Part shown: one piece after another, positions 35,765 to 46,624 of the stretch
Numbering within the stretch: the first letter of the stretch is position 1
Layout: each line of letters begins with the position of its first letter
DNA from: Epichloe hybrida
Taxonomy: Eukaryota; Ascomycota; Sordariomycetes; Hypocreales; Clavicipitaceae
Reading direction: 5' to 3'
NCBI GenBank assembly: GCA_019022495.1
Contig: JAFEKR010000008.1
Span: 1,178,001-1,242,000 of the forward strand
Length of the DNA stretch: 64,000 nucleotides
Made by a program: the position numbers and the translations under genes
The notes under the pieces: generated by a model
Seen by the model: the letters and a program-made list of their open reading frames with translations, nothing else
Told to the model about the DNA's origin: nothing
The model's database searches: none

Positions 35765-36357
35765 CAATGTGTTGTAGATGCAGATGCAAATGCAAGCCAA
35801 GAAAGAAAGAATGCGTGACAGCGAAGGATAACTAAACACGCATCCGTCAAAAACTCAATGTGCATCCGCCACTTTTCCTGGCTTGTCTTCAGAACCCACT
35901 TGTACATGTTTTTACTAAGCCTTATAAATAAGATGTATTTTCAGGGTTTAACAAAGAGCATAGCTATGCATAATTTTTTTCATATTACACAAGCATTCTT
36001 ACTATAATATAATATAATAAATACGCCTTTGGTTAGGAGCATAGAGACATAGAGGGCAGAGGCATATGTAGGCGCGACCAGGCGCGACCATAGGATGAGT
36101 CCTATGTAGGATGACTGAACAACTAATTAGTACAACGGTGAATGCACATTTAATTTTTGACGAATGCGCGTTTTATTACTTGTCCGACAGCAAATGATGT
36201 GAGTGGCTGACATTGAACCAAAATAGTAATAATGGGAAGCAAACTTGTCCACAAATGAAACGTGAGCGACTCCACAAATGCATGAGTACGGATTACGTAA
36301 TGACGTAATTCAAATTCCTCCAATTGGATCATCATCCGAGTGAGCGAGTTGCCTGCC

Positions 36358-38484
36358 TCAGAACATTTCCACTTCGTCCTCCTCCAAGAGCCCCAGCCCG
36401 CTGTCATATCGCCTCTTCAGTCTCTTTCCTCCCGTCCCCCGAAGGCGCTCTTCTCCATCGGCCCCTCGACGAGCAGGCGACGATGCAAGCTCGTCCTCAT
36501 CAGCGCGCTTCTCCGCCCTCTGCGCCCTCTGCGACCTCTTGGGACTGCTCAGGAAGTCGTGGCTCATCTGCAAGACACGCTGCAGCTCGGCCTTCATCGA
36601 GTCCATCGCCCGCTGTGCCTTTTCTCTCTCCTCGTCCATTTGCGTCCGCAGCCCGCCCTTTTCAACACGCAGCACCCGGATCGTCTCGTGCGCACTACGC
36701 AATGAGTCATTGACGCGTTCGATTTCCCCGCGCAGTTCCAACACGCGGGCGTCGCCGAGGGCGAGGGCATGTCCGTGTCGCCTGTTGAGAGATACGACGT
36801 GTCTGGTGCTGCTGTCTTGCACGTCGCTTATCTCCCTTTGCAAATTGGCCGTCTGTCGCATTGCGTCGGCAAGCTTTCCCTCCAGCTCACTGATGCTCTT
36901 CTCCTTCTTCGACAACTCCTGATGGCTGAACTCTGTCTGAGCGGCCTGTGTGGCGTTGGCTTCGCGGTGTTCTTGCTCCATGCGCTCTACTAATCTCTCG
37001 AGCTCCGAAATGTCGCGAATGTACCCGTCTACTGCGCCTTTGAGGCGCTCATTTCCAACCTCGAGCTCCTGTATCTTGAGGTTCTTCTCATGGAGGAGTC
37101 TTTCGGCCTTGCTTATCTCAGCCTTGAGTTCGTCCATGACTGAGACGCGTGCGTCGAGCTGTCTTCGCAGCGACTGCTCGATCTCGTGATAATCGTCGAT
37201 GCAGCCCTCGTCTTCCTTGATTTTCTTCGCTAGCTCGCGAAGCCGCACGAGCAGAAGATCGAGCACTTCTGCACCGTGAGAGGTGAGAGGGAGTGTGATC
37301 TCTCCCGGGGTGAGGTATTCCAGTTCCAGACGAGCAGCACGGAAGCCAGACGCCAAGGCTGTAATCATCTCACTAGCATCTGACCCCTGAAAGCCCAGGT
37401 TGGCAATTGAAGTGCCGAGGAGGGATAGTGCTGCGGTGCGATCCGACATGCTTTGCAGCAAGGCCGCCACCTTGCCCTGCAGAACATCAGCCGTGGACGC
37501 ATCGCGACCAAGAGCAGAAAGCGGTTCCACCGAGGCAAGCTGCTCCCTCAACTTGGACCCCATATTCTTATACGAGTCAAGAGTCGTCGTCAGTTTGCAC
37601 ACTTCGAGCTGCAGGGAGGAAAGCTCCTCTTCCAATTGCTGACTGGCAGGATCGGGAAAGCAGGCTTGCACGCCCATGTGGGCTCTTGGGGTCGGCAGGC
37701 ACGCTCTCGAGCACGGCGTAGCAGGGAGCAAAGGACTGGTCGCCGGGGGCGTCGGAAAAGAAGATGGAGCCCGCGAGGGAGTGCTCGTCACGAAATGAGC
37801 CATGGTCGCGTCACCAAACTGGTCATCTTCGGCCATCATGTCCGTGTAGTCGTCTGCGAATGGATCCCGGGCCGCCAGGGTCCAGTTGAAGTTCCGACTC
37901 TGATCTTTTGGCGTTTCCGGCCTCTTGGCCAGCTTTTCTCTCAGATTCTCGACCTGTTGCTCCAGATCCCAGATGCGCTCCGTGTCAATGACCACGGTGG
38001 CATTCCGCAGTTCGTAAATCTGTCTATCCCGAGACCTGATGTCCGACTTGAGCTGCGTGATTTCCGACTGAGCCCGCTGAGCCCTGTGCTTCTTCTCCTG
38101 TTCCAACTTGTTCAGCAGGTCGCGCAGACTGTTTCGACGGATCCGTCTCTCGACGCGCCCGTCGATGGTATGATGTAGCTGAGAACTGGGCGCCGGGAGA
38201 TTCTCGCAAGACCGAGACGCTGGTTGGGAACCCGGCGCGCCGCTTCCGCTGAACACGGCAGGCGTGGACGCCCGTCGCTGCTGACGAGGCGTGTTGATGC
38301 ATGTGCGTCGTATCATGGGTGTCAACCCGCTCGACAACCCCGGCTCAGAGAACCGGACGGCTTTTCTTGCCCGCCGAGGTGTCTTGGGAGGGGTCAGCGA
38401 GCTCGTCGCTTCCTCCTTCTTCACCGTTCCGACATTGCTGCGACGCGTTCGCCTAAGAGCAATGGGAAGGTCGAGGTCCGTCAT
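36358..38484 (-). CDS. large coiled-coil protein, unknown function
   Basis: An intronless frame of 708 residues from the Met at 38484; the frame is open 64 codons further up, but that part is hydrophobic and unlike the rest. The first 150 residues are basic and Ser/Pro-rich with TPPKTPRRARKAVRFSEPG, a likely phosphorylation or nuclear segment. Coiled coil follows at about 165-235 and then almost continuously from about 340 to 640 (heptads such as LRELAKKIKEDEGCID, LKIQELEVGNERLKGAVDGY, VLELRGEIERVNDSLRSAHE). The C-terminus is basic then acidic (KRLKRRYDSGLGLLEEDEVE). I do not recognise a family; a role as a scaffold or spindle/chromosome protein is guesswork. Confidence 0.8.
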   Translation of the reverse strand: MTDLDLPIALRRTRRSNVGTVKKEEATSSLTPPKTPRRARKAVRFSEPGLSSGLTPMIRRTCINTPRQQRRASTPAVFSGSGAPGSQPASRSCENLPAPSSQLHHTIDGRVERRIRRNSLRDLLNKLEQEKKHRAQRAQSEITQLKSDIRSRDRQIYELRNATVVIDTERIWDLEQQVENLREKLAKRPETPKDQSRNFNWTLAARDPFADDYTDMMAEDDQFGDATMAHFVTSTPSRAPSSFPTPPATSPLLPATPCSRACLPTPRAHMGVQACFPDPASQQLEEELSSLQLEVCKLTTTLDSYKNMGSKLREQLASVEPLSALGRDASTADVLQGKVAALLQSMSDRTAALSLLGTSIANLGFQGSDASEMITALASGFRAARLELEYLTPGEITLPLTSHGAEVLDLLLVRLRELAKKIKEDEGCIDDYHEIEQSLRRQLDARVSVMDELKAEISKAERLLHEKNLKIQELEVGNERLKGAVDGYIRDISELERLVERMEQEHREANATQAAQTEFSHQELSKKEKSISELEGKLADAMRQTANLQREISDVQDSSTRHVVSLNRRHGHALALGDARVLELRGEIERVNDSLRSAHETIRVLRVEKGGLRTQMDEEREKAQRAMDSMKAELQRVLQMSHDFLSSPKRSQRAQRAEKRADEDELASSPARRGADGEERLRGTGGKRLKRRYDSGLGLLEEDEVEMF

Positions 38485-39015
38485 GGCAGGAAATGTGCTG
38501 CAAAAAGAAGGGGGTGGCAGCCCACGATGACGGAAGAGGGAGGAGAGGAAGAAGAATGGCGGCACGCAAATGGCGAGATGTCGAGAAGAGAAGCCTTGGA
38601 TCAAAAACAAAATTCGCACCGCTTCAGAGGGGCCATCTTTCAAGGACATGGCTCTTCGAAGCTGCTTTGGCCCCAACGTTCTTGTTTACTTATTTCTTCT
38701 TACGGTCTAGCTCCCGGTCGCGTCGGTGGTTCGGCCCCACCGCTCCGGCTCGCGGTAGCCAATTGTTTGGTGTACGACAGGGGCCCAGTCAGACAGACCC
38801 TGGATCCTGATTTGTGTGGGAGTACGGAGTACATGCATTGAATGCACGCTTTCGCGTGGGATCTGCCATCTGCCTAGCTGGTCGCGACCTGGTTGTTTTT
38901 GTTTGTCTGAATTTGTGATTGAACAAGTCAGGCCGCAGCGGTGCCCACCGTGAAAGACTGGCAGAGAATCCCTGGGTCGTGTCTCGATTTATTCCATTTA
39001 TCTTTTAAAGCGGAA

Positions 39016-39018
<3 letters not shown>

Positions 39019-39050
<32 letters not shown>
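39019..39050. repeat. GT dinucleotide microsatellite
   Basis: About 16 TG units. Confidence 0.95.
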
Positions 39051-39051
<1 letters not shown>

Positions 39052-39167
39052 TTGCCTGTACTACGGACTGCGCTGTTTACCGTGAATCATCCCCAAATTT
39101 CCAAAACTATCATCCGTAGTAGGCTGTTCTGAACTCATTCATTGCTCCCACAAATCACCCGTCTACA

Positions 39168-39169
<2 letters not shown>

Positions 39170-39198
<29 letters not shown>

Positions 39199-39199
39199 C
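39170..39199. repeat. CAT trinucleotide microsatellite
   Basis: About nine to ten CAT units just past the 3' end of the lectin-like gene. Confidence 0.95.
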
Positions 39200-39209
39200 C
39201 ACCCATTCT

Positions 39210-40852
39210 CTAAGCTTGAAACGTGGCATTTGTGCCTACGTCGGGTCGCCATCGCGATCCCTGCCTTCTGTAAGTAAAGACGTCTTTGCCCGACGACACG
39301 AACACGATGCCTTCGGATGTGGTCGATATCGCTCTAATGGGCATCTGAGCCGTGAAGCCTGCGCCTGCACCTCTCGTGATGCCCGCGCCGACTGTGTTCT
39401 CGCGAACAGTCCCGCTCCCATCCCGAGAGAGGAGATCGAAATCGTAGTTGGAAACAGACCTATCTTGGCCGTCATTGAGGCTGATCCAGGCGAGCTGCGT
39501 GGGCGGTGGCACGAGAACCAAGCCCTTGCCTGCCCCATCTAACGTTACGCAATGGCATGCACGGGTTAGTTTTTTCCGCAAAATCACCTTGGTCTTTGCG
39601 GCGTAAAGGAAAAAAAAAAAAAAAAAAAATCAAACAAGAGGAAGCAGCCAGGCAACATACCATGAAAGCGTTCACGAACCTCCTTGCACTGAACCTGCAC
39701 GTCTGGCGGCGGCCAAAAGTCCACGGCGCATTCCCATGCATGAACCTCGCTGCCCTCGACGACGGCAATCAGGAGATGCTGGTTGTCTTGATCCTGCTTC
39801 TGCTGGGCCGCGCGGAACCAGTCACCGGCGAGGGAATAGCACGGCACGTTCGACTGGCCCGGGACAGAAGCCCCTGACACGGATGTGACGCGGGAAAGAT
39901 ACCATGAGGCTCGCTCCGCTGGGCTATCCGTCATGGCCAGCTGAAGCTGCTGCGACGGATCATCGAACGCGACGACGAGCAGACCCGATGCTCTCCTGCC
40001 GTTATGCCAAGCGGTGGACAGGCCGGAGTAGGCCGATGTGCGAATGGAGCCGTGCTCGTTGCTCACCTCGCCAGACTTCCACTTTCCGGCAGTCGGCTCG
40101 TAGACGTAGGAGAGAATGTTGCTCCTGCTCAGGTAGAACAGATGAAGCGTCCCCGAGGCGTCGGCCTGCAGGGCGAGTGGCGTGCCGGGCTTGGGTTCCG
40201 TGGGGAACGAGGAGCCGAGCCTGTCCTTGAGACGGTAATGGGCTACTTGGCCATCGGCCCACTCGGTGACCAGAAGATGGTTGGTGTCCTCCTGTCGTAT
40301 GAGCAGGCGTCGGCTCAAAGCTGCATCGCTTGCCTTGACGTAGGCCGAGGCGAGCTGGGACCGGTCCGACATGGTGAAGGGAGTGGCCGTGGCTTGCGCC
40401 TCGCTCGGGGCCGAGGCCGAGGCCGAGGCCGAGGCAGCAGAGCTGGACTTGCTCTCCGAGGTTGATTCTGTCGGGGGGGTGGTCGGAGTCAGAGACGATG
40501 ATTGAGGCGTTCCGGCATGCGCTGCTTCTTCCGCAGCCTTCTTGCCAAGCTCGACCTTGAGCACCACGCCCATGATGACCAGGCCTGCCACAACGAAGAA
40601 GATCAACAGGCCTACCATGGTCCAGAAGGCCCATTTTCGACGATACCACGGCGTAGCACGTTGCTGGTCGTCCCCTATGTGGTAGTGGTTGTGGACGGAT
40701 TCCGGCCCGTCAGCCTGCGGCGTCTTGCGGTACGTTGGGGGAGGGACAAAAGACTCGAGTGGGATGTTGTTGATGTTGCGCTCCGCCATGGTATTATCGT
40801 GAGCTTGCGTGGCCTGCAGGTGGGAGAGCCACGGAATGTCTCGTAGTGACAT
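39210..40852 (-). CDS. type II membrane protein with lectin-like propeller
   Basis: Two exons on the minus strand, 40852-39661 and 39538-39210, encode 506 residues (485 if Met22 at 40789 is used). The 122-nt intron has a GTATGT donor and GTTAG acceptor and carries an A/T homopolymer of about 20. One membrane helix at about 74-98 (WAFWTMVGLLIFFVVAGLV) follows a short Pro/His-containing cytosolic tail. A Ser/Ala/Thr-rich stalk (about 110-160) leads to repeats with the pattern of fungal fucose-specific lectin propellers: GTPLALQADASGTLHLFYLS, AYSGLSTAWHNGR, LLVVAFDDPSQQLQLAMTD, and GSRWRPDVGTNATFQA at the end. Topology suggests a lumenal or extracellular sugar-binding head. The lectin assignment rests on repeat pattern, not on conserved sugar-binding residues I can verify. 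Confidence 0.75.
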
Positions 40853-41446
40853 GATGTTAAGGGGGGAGCATAATTACACCATCTTTTGAGAGAGACATGC
40901 ACAGCGGGAGAGGGAAGGGGGAGACAGGAAGGGTGCTACGGGAGTCTTATATAGCATGATTTGTTCGGCGAGCAAACAAAGAAAGAGATGAGTGAAGGTG
41001 GAAGTATGGGGTTTGCGTCGCACAGGTCGAGCGACAAAGAATGCCATGTCGTGATGGTGACTGTGGCGGTTTTTGCGGTTGCGGTTGCGGTTGCGTTGCG
41101 GTTGCGCTTCTCATTCTGTTTGTCGCTTGCGCACTGTGCACCGTTTGTTGGCTAGAATATGTATGTACATAAATGGTGAAAAGTATGTGTGGGGTTCCTG
41201 ATTCACCAAACAAGCCACTCGAAGGCGTGGCTGTGTCTGTCTTTGTTTCTGTTCAACATGACTTTGTTGGTCTGTTGGTCTGTTGGTCTGTTGTTGCGAG
41301 TCTGCGAGTGACTCGGAGTGACTGACTCGAGGGTGACCTGGGCGACCTGGGTGAGCTGCTGGCTGGCTCGACGACTTCTCAAACCGTCGGCTTCAATTTT
41401 TCAACCACGGGAGCCACAATGTCAATGTCCCCCCTCCGCAACCGCA
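40853..41446. promoter_or_regulatory. divergent region, lectin-like gene and C6 factor
   Basis: About 590 bp between divergent genes, with short runs of GGTTGC (about 41075-41105) and GTCTGTTG (about 41270-41295). No coding support. Confidence 0.45.
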
Positions 41447-43920
41447 ATGCATGACAAGGGCATGCAGCATGCCACGCCCGCCGCGGCGCGAAGACTCCGA
41501 AAAGTCAAGTTCGTGGCTTCGGATCCCGCCAGAGGAGGCTTGCCCGTCAAGCGCAAGCAGGTCCAGCAGGCCTGTGCAGCCTGTCGCCGCAAAAAGGTTC
41601 CGTCCAGCCTCCGTCCAGCTCCCATCCGTCCAGCTTCCATCCATCCAGCTTCCCATCTATTCAGCTTCCCATCCATTCAGCTCCCATTCATCCATCCCCA
41701 TCCCCCCCAGCAGCCTCCTTCTTGCCTCTTGCTGACCACCACTCTTGTTGGTTGCGTGCGCCTCGCAGCGACGATGCATCCACGCAGAAGATGCTCACGA
41801 TGCTCACGATGAGCCTGCCGAAGAACATCATCGTGGGCACGATTCGTCGCCCTCGCAGCCTTCGTGAGTCACCCCTCTTGATCGCGATGCTTCCCATCCA
41901 TCAGATCGACTCTGACATCTACTTCTAGGCCCTCGATCCCCTCACCCTTTGCTGCCACAGCCACGCCTCGGATGGTACCTACTGCCATGATGCACGAGGA
42001 TGGAGTGACGCACGCCACGGATGCTGCACATGCTACACATGCCGCGCACTCTCCATATGCAAGCCATGATCACGTAGCGCGTACCAACTCGGCGCAGAGT
42101 GATGGCCCCGACCAGCAGCCGTCGCGGTTTGTAGGCGATCTGAACCCCGAGGGCATGTTCCTCGAAGCAACCGCGTCCGTGTCGGCAGGAGCATCGTCTC
42201 AGAAAGGAGACGTCGGTATCTGGTCATCCTCTGGCGCCTCTGGCGGCTCTGCCCAGTCATCGCAGTTCATCACCTCACGGCCGCCCCCGATGATGGATCG
42301 ATTCCTTCTTCCCTTTGTTCGCGAGCATTGCCTGTCATGTCTTCCGCCTCCCGAGGACTTTTCCCGCCTCAAGAACGTCTACATACAGAAAATCCACCCC
42401 ATATTCCCCGTCATCCCAATCACCGACTTGGACAACAATCTCGACCACCCGCGCAATATAGTTCTTCGCCAGCTCGTCTGTCTCGCAGCCGCAGCCGATC
42501 CAGAGCTCACCGAGCATTTCCGTCTGCTAAACCGCGGGCCCGGCCTGCTCGCTGCCCAGGACTTTTCTCAGTCCCTGTCGTCCTCTGTGAGAGCGGTTCT
42601 GGAAACCAGTCTCATCACCGATCGTGTCTTGCATATCCAAGCCTTGGTCATGCTCTCTCTGTACACGCAGCCGACGTGTGCCGAGGAAGCCGACTTGCCC
42701 GCCCAGCTAGGGGGCCGTGCCATTCACCACACCCAGACTCTTGGCTTGCACCTGCTGCGATACGACGGGCCCAGCTGCGATGACTTGGAAAACTTGTTCT
42801 GCTGCGTGTGGGCGCTGGATCGCATCATTGCCGCCGAAAACGGTCGGCCATGCTTGATTCACGAGCGAGACATTGGTGCCGATCTGGAGGCGTGCATCAG
42901 GAAGCGCCCGCCCTGCTTTCGCCTCTTCCTGTTTGTGGTGCAGTGGCTAGATCAAGTCGTCGAGCTGTATCGGCCGGGACCCAGCGCAGAGGCTTCTGGC
43001 CTGGTGAAGATTGCGTACATCGACTTGCCTGTGCTGGAGGCGATGATTGTCAATGCCGATGCGCTCAAGGTCCCATCTTGCCTCATCGGTGAGTTGGTCC
43101 CGACTTGTCCGGCCCCGTCTACCATCTCCCAACTACCAACTGCCAACTACCAACTGCCAACTACCAACTGCCAACTACCAACTACCAACAATTAACAACC
43201 AACAAGCTTCACTATGCTAATACAGAAACAGCAACGATTGAAACCTTTTACCACGCCGTCATCATTCTCTCCTGCAGGCTTCCTCGCCCAGGAACCGTGC
43301 CAGCCGCGTCCACGCTCCCGCCACCATCCGCCAACGCCAGGAGATCCCTTGCCGCCGAGCGCATCGCCTGCGCCGTGCCCAGAGACCACCTGAGTCCCAT
43401 GCCTTTTGTCCCGTACGCCGTGTCTCTGGCCCTGAGCGTGGAATACCGAAAGATGCGACACAGCAGACTTCCCATGTTCCGCGCCAGAGCCATGAGCTCC
43501 TTCAAGCGCAACTGCGAGATGCTCCGGAAGTACGGCGACCACTTCTGGAGCGCCAACGTGGTGGCCAACCTGGGCGAGCGAGTACTGAAGGAAATGGAAA
43601 GAGCAGCCACGGCGCTGACGACGGGAGAAGCCAGCCCCCTGCCGCCAGACGCGAGATCGAGATGCACGTCTGCCGGGCTCCAGACGGCAACGATGCGACG
43701 CAATGAGATGCTCGCCGGCCACCCTCCAGGCATCACATCTTCCATAGGCATGGACAACGCGATTGACTTTTCGTTAATTGACGCCATCTCTGGGCAGGAC
43801 GTTTTCGGACACATGGATCCGAGCTTCAACCTGGATGCTGTGGAGGACGCGCTGGAGGCTAATTTGGATATCGGGATGCCGCTCAACTGGGGTGAGTGGG
43901 ATCAGTTTGCCAACACGTAG
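41447..43920 (+). CDS. FarA/CTF1-like fungal transcription factor
   Basis: Four exons, 41447-41596, 41769-41863, 41929-43088 and 43226-43920, give 699 residues in consistent phase. The DNA-binding part is split by the first intron: QQACAACRRKK joined to RRCIHAEDAHD, a Cys-x2-Cys-x6-Cys start of a Zn2Cys6 cluster. A His/Asp-rich run follows with no further cysteine, so only half of the usual cluster is visible. SRFVGDLNPEGMFLEAT and DVGIWSS resemble the region after the zinc domain in FarA and CTF1 regulators of lipid and cutin breakdown. The middle (about 200-480) matches the fungal transcription factor homology domain (VLHIQALVMLSLYTQPTC, FCCVWALDRIIAAENGRPCL). Intron 1 has a weak donor (GTTCCG) and intron 3 carries a tandem repeat. 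Target genes are unknown; the FarA/CTF1 link is from recalled signature. Confidence 0.85.
43129..43190. repeat. tandem CCAACTACCAACTG-type repeat inside an intron
   Basis: Alternating CAACTAC and CAACTGC units, about nine, fill the middle of the third intron of the C6 factor gene. They contain no AG acceptor, so splicing should be unaffected. Confidence 0.9.
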
Positions 43921-44929
43921 CAAAGGGGGATCGCATCGACGAGAAACTACTGAATGGGCATGAGCATGGGCATGGGCATGGCTTTGGGACTGTACAATAC
44001 TTGACGGGAATACGTGGCGCTTTTGGTCTGGTGAGGATTGTGTGCTTAATGTACCAGTTTGAGCATGTGGGGGAAATATTTTGGACCGAGACTCTGGAAT
44101 AGATTACGTGAATTCATACTGCATCATAGCGACCGACGATGAACAGAAAAGGGAAATCACCACAGCCTCTTGTCGAAGCCAGCGGTACATACTCTCAACC
44201 CAGCAGTTGTCACGCCCCGACGACACGACATGAGTTACTCGGTACAAGAGGCGGCATCTCCATGTTCGCCCCAAGACGGAGCCACTCATTTCTGCGGCCT
44301 GCCAGCAACGCACGCATTGAGCGTCGATCCAAACATATGTGATCATCTCGTCAACACCTGCGTGTACCATTTCGGCAACCATGATCCGGTGGCAGGCGCG
44401 GACCGCTACACGCAAGAAAGATACCAAACGCGCAGTTCTGCGTGCCATCCGCATGCATGAAAAAAAGCACACGCTTCTTACACTCATGGAACACGGGCAT
44501 ACATGAGCACATGCGATCCAACAATCACCACGGTGCCGTCCGGTGTCGCGCGTAAACCATCCCCCCCCCCCGAGCCCGTGATTCAATTGACGCAGCAAGT
44601 CGTCGGTGATCATCTGTGCAACATGTCCATATATATCCCGCCAGGACGTCCACTCGAAGCCTATGCTGGGGTGTGACAAGAACCAACCGTCCCAATCGCA
44701 GGCCGCTTGCCACGAGAACACATCATATTGGGCATATACACCTTCTCCATTTCCATTTCCGTTTGGGAGAAAAACCCGTCGGAGAAATCCACGACTTGCG
44801 CGTCTTCTTGTATCAAGAACTTTTTTTTTTTTTGTCGAAACACTTCGACTCTGACAACCTCCCCCCCCCCCCTCTTCCTCCTTCTCCATCTCAATAAGCT
44901 CGTGGCGCCTTCTCCCAATCTAGCCCTTC
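43921..44929. other. intergenic, no supported gene
   Basis: About 1 kb. A 261-residue frame on the minus strand (44104-44889) has no domain, an odd composition and overlaps poly-T and poly-C runs (about 44821-44870) that serve as the flank of the next gene. I judge it a chance frame. Confidence 0.5.
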
Positions 44930-45280
44930 ATGACGCAAGAGTTCCGAGAACTATGTCGCAGCGCTGAGCGCCGCATTGCCGAAACTATCAAGCAAAAGGA
45001 AGAGGTCATGTTCACCATCGGCCTGCTCGATAAGGAGATTCATGAAACAACGCGCTATCTCATGCAGCAGGAGCAGGAAATGGCGGCTGCGCAGTTCGCG
45101 AGGCCCAGGACGGCTCAGCTGGACGAGGAAGTCGCGCGGCTGACGGACGACGTTGATTGTCTGAGAGAAGGGCTGAAGGCTTTGGAGCATTCGAAATCCG
45201 TCAGTTTGACGCAGATGCGCGAGTTGGATGGCCGATTGGCGGGCGATAGACGGGTTCTGGTGCTTTGTCGGGTTGATTAG
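44930..45280 (+). CDS. small coiled-coil protein, unknown function
   Basis: A 116-residue intronless frame starting MTQEFRELCRSAERRIAETI. Nearly the whole protein is predicted helical with heptad spacing (IGLLDKEIHETTRYLMQQEQ, LDEEVARLTDDVDCLREGLK, ALEHSKSVSLTQMRELDGRL), so it probably forms a coiled coil. The start is preceded by T and C runs typical of a fungal leader, and stops close the frame just after. Codon use is GC-rich, like true genes here. I do not recognise it. Confidence 0.55.
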   Translation: MTQEFRELCRSAERRIAETIKQKEEVMFTIGLLDKEIHETTRYLMQQEQEMAAAQFARPRTAQLDEEVARLTDDVDCLREGLKALEHSKSVSLTQMRELDGRLAGDRRVLVLCRVD

Positions 45281-46126
45281 CGGCATGTTCTCTCTTTTTC
45301 TTTTTCGTGTGTGTATTTTTCTCCCTTTGGCGCACTGTTGTTCACGGGCTCTTTTTTTTCAAAGAGAGGAAATGGGGTTTTCACGGGGATACGACCGCTT
45401 ATGACTTGAAATGTGATGTGGCTCGGAGGCTATAGAAGCCTACTGGTGTTTGTTTCTGCGCCGTGTATGTATTGGGAAGGATGTATGCTTGTTCGACGGA
45501 GGGTCGAATGGAATGGGCGGAGTATTTGGTGAGATTCAGGTTCACGTCGTGTAGATGGATGAAGATGACAGGATAATCCATAACGTTGACCATCTTGAAC
45601 GAGGTCCCCCCTTTTTGCTGAATCCCTGGGACGTTGTCTTACATACCGCTTTGCAACCCCGTACAACGTAGCCATGACAAGAACCGCGTCCAAGCTCGGC
45701 AAGTCCGTCTCTGCATCTTGTCCAGGCAAGTCGGCAAGTCGGCACGGTCGGCACGGTCGAAGCCTCATCAAGTTCAGTTGTGCCAAGGTGCCTGACCAAG
45801 CCAGTGGCAGCCGAGAAGGGCGTGGAAGGAAGGAGCAACTCCCATCTTCACTGCCAACTTAAAATAAAAAAAAGCATCCTCCAAAGCCAAAAAGCGACGA
45901 CTTCTTAGCCTCAATGCTTCTCATCTCCCGACACGTTTTTACCACCCCTTTCCATTTCTTTTTAGCCACCGTTCGTTCCATAGAGCCTGCAATTTTCCCA
46001 TATCAGCTCACCCTCTTATTCATTAAAATATTTGGTATAAAAAAATACATTTGTCCTGCATCGCGGCCCGCTTAGCACGAGACCAACTTCTCATTCTTCC
46101 TTCTCCTCCTTTTTTCATTCGGAGCA
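45281..46126. other. intergenic, no gene seen
   Basis: About 850 bp including C/T-rich sequence before the next gene (about 45920-46125). Minus-strand frames here lack domains. Confidence 0.5.
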
Positions 46127-46624
46127 ATGTACGGCGGCTTCATCGCAGGCGGCCCATTTACCCCCGAGACACACTTCTCGCCTCCTCGCAAAGACCGCCC
46201 GACGACGCAACAACACCAACCACAACAGACTGCACGCGCCCCCCCGCCCCCGCGCCCGCCCCTGCGCCCCGTGGCAGCCGAGCGAGAGCAACGGCCACAA
46301 AGGGAAGACGCATGGCCGGCGTGCACGGGATCCAACCCAAACAACAACACCGATCCGCCTCTACGAAAGGCGCTCAACCCCGGCCCGGCGTCGAAAGTCT
46401 TCATTGCCCTCCCGTCAGGGCTGACGGTCAACAAATCGACCGTCATCAGCTCGTTGGACAGGGATCCTAGGCTCCTCTACAAGCCACTGCCGAAGTCGAA
46501 CAAGGGCAGACGGGAAGATGAGCCGAAGAGCTCCGCGGTGTCAAGGTCGTACAGACGGCCCGCACCGCAAAAGCCTAAAAAGACAAAGAGCAGTGGGTTT
46601 TGGGATTGTTTCGGATGGACTTGA
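46127..46624 (+). CDS. small proline-rich protein, unknown function
   Basis: A 165-residue intronless frame starting MYGGFIAGGPFTPETHFSPP. Residues about 25-60 are Pro/Gln/Arg-rich and disordered. A more ordered segment follows (ASKVFIALPSGLTVNKSTVI), and the end is a basic Lys/Arg run closed by SSGFWDCFGWT. That aromatic tail with a cysteine could be a conserved anchor or a binding motif. No family is recognised. A pyrimidine-rich stretch precedes the start. Confidence 0.55.
   Translation: MYGGFIAGGPFTPETHFSPPRKDRPTTQQHQPQQTARAPPPPRPPLRPVAAEREQRPQREDAWPACTGSNPNNNTDPPLRKALNPGPASKVFIALPSGLTVNKSTVISSLDRDPRLLYKPLPKSNKGRREDEPKSSAVSRSYRRPAPQKPKKTKSSGFWDCFGWT

Larger units (their letters stand above)
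34238..36357. other. long intergenic stretch with several tandem repeats
   Basis: About 2.1 kb with no supported gene. It contains a 9-mer ATGCTCATT repeated four times (34635-34670), a CTT tract (35167-35195), a TGCGT pentamer repeated about 4.5 times (35742-35764), an AT-rich patch with TATAA runs around 35990-36025, and a doubled AGGCGCGACC at about 36070-36090. These look like background slippage repeats. Confidence 0.6.
38485..39209. other. intergenic with GT and CAT microsatellites
   Basis: About 725 bp. A TACGGAGTA 9-mer lies at about 38823-38831, a GT tract at 39019-39050 and a CAT tract at 39170-39199. No gene seen. Confidence 0.6.

Noticed and set aside
39600..39632. A-run of about 20 as a retroposon tail
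   Set aside because: It lies inside the intron of the lectin-like gene with no upstream element or target duplication.
44104..44889. 261-residue minus-strand frame
   Set aside because: No domain, odd composition, and it crosses poly-T and poly-C runs that flank the next gene.
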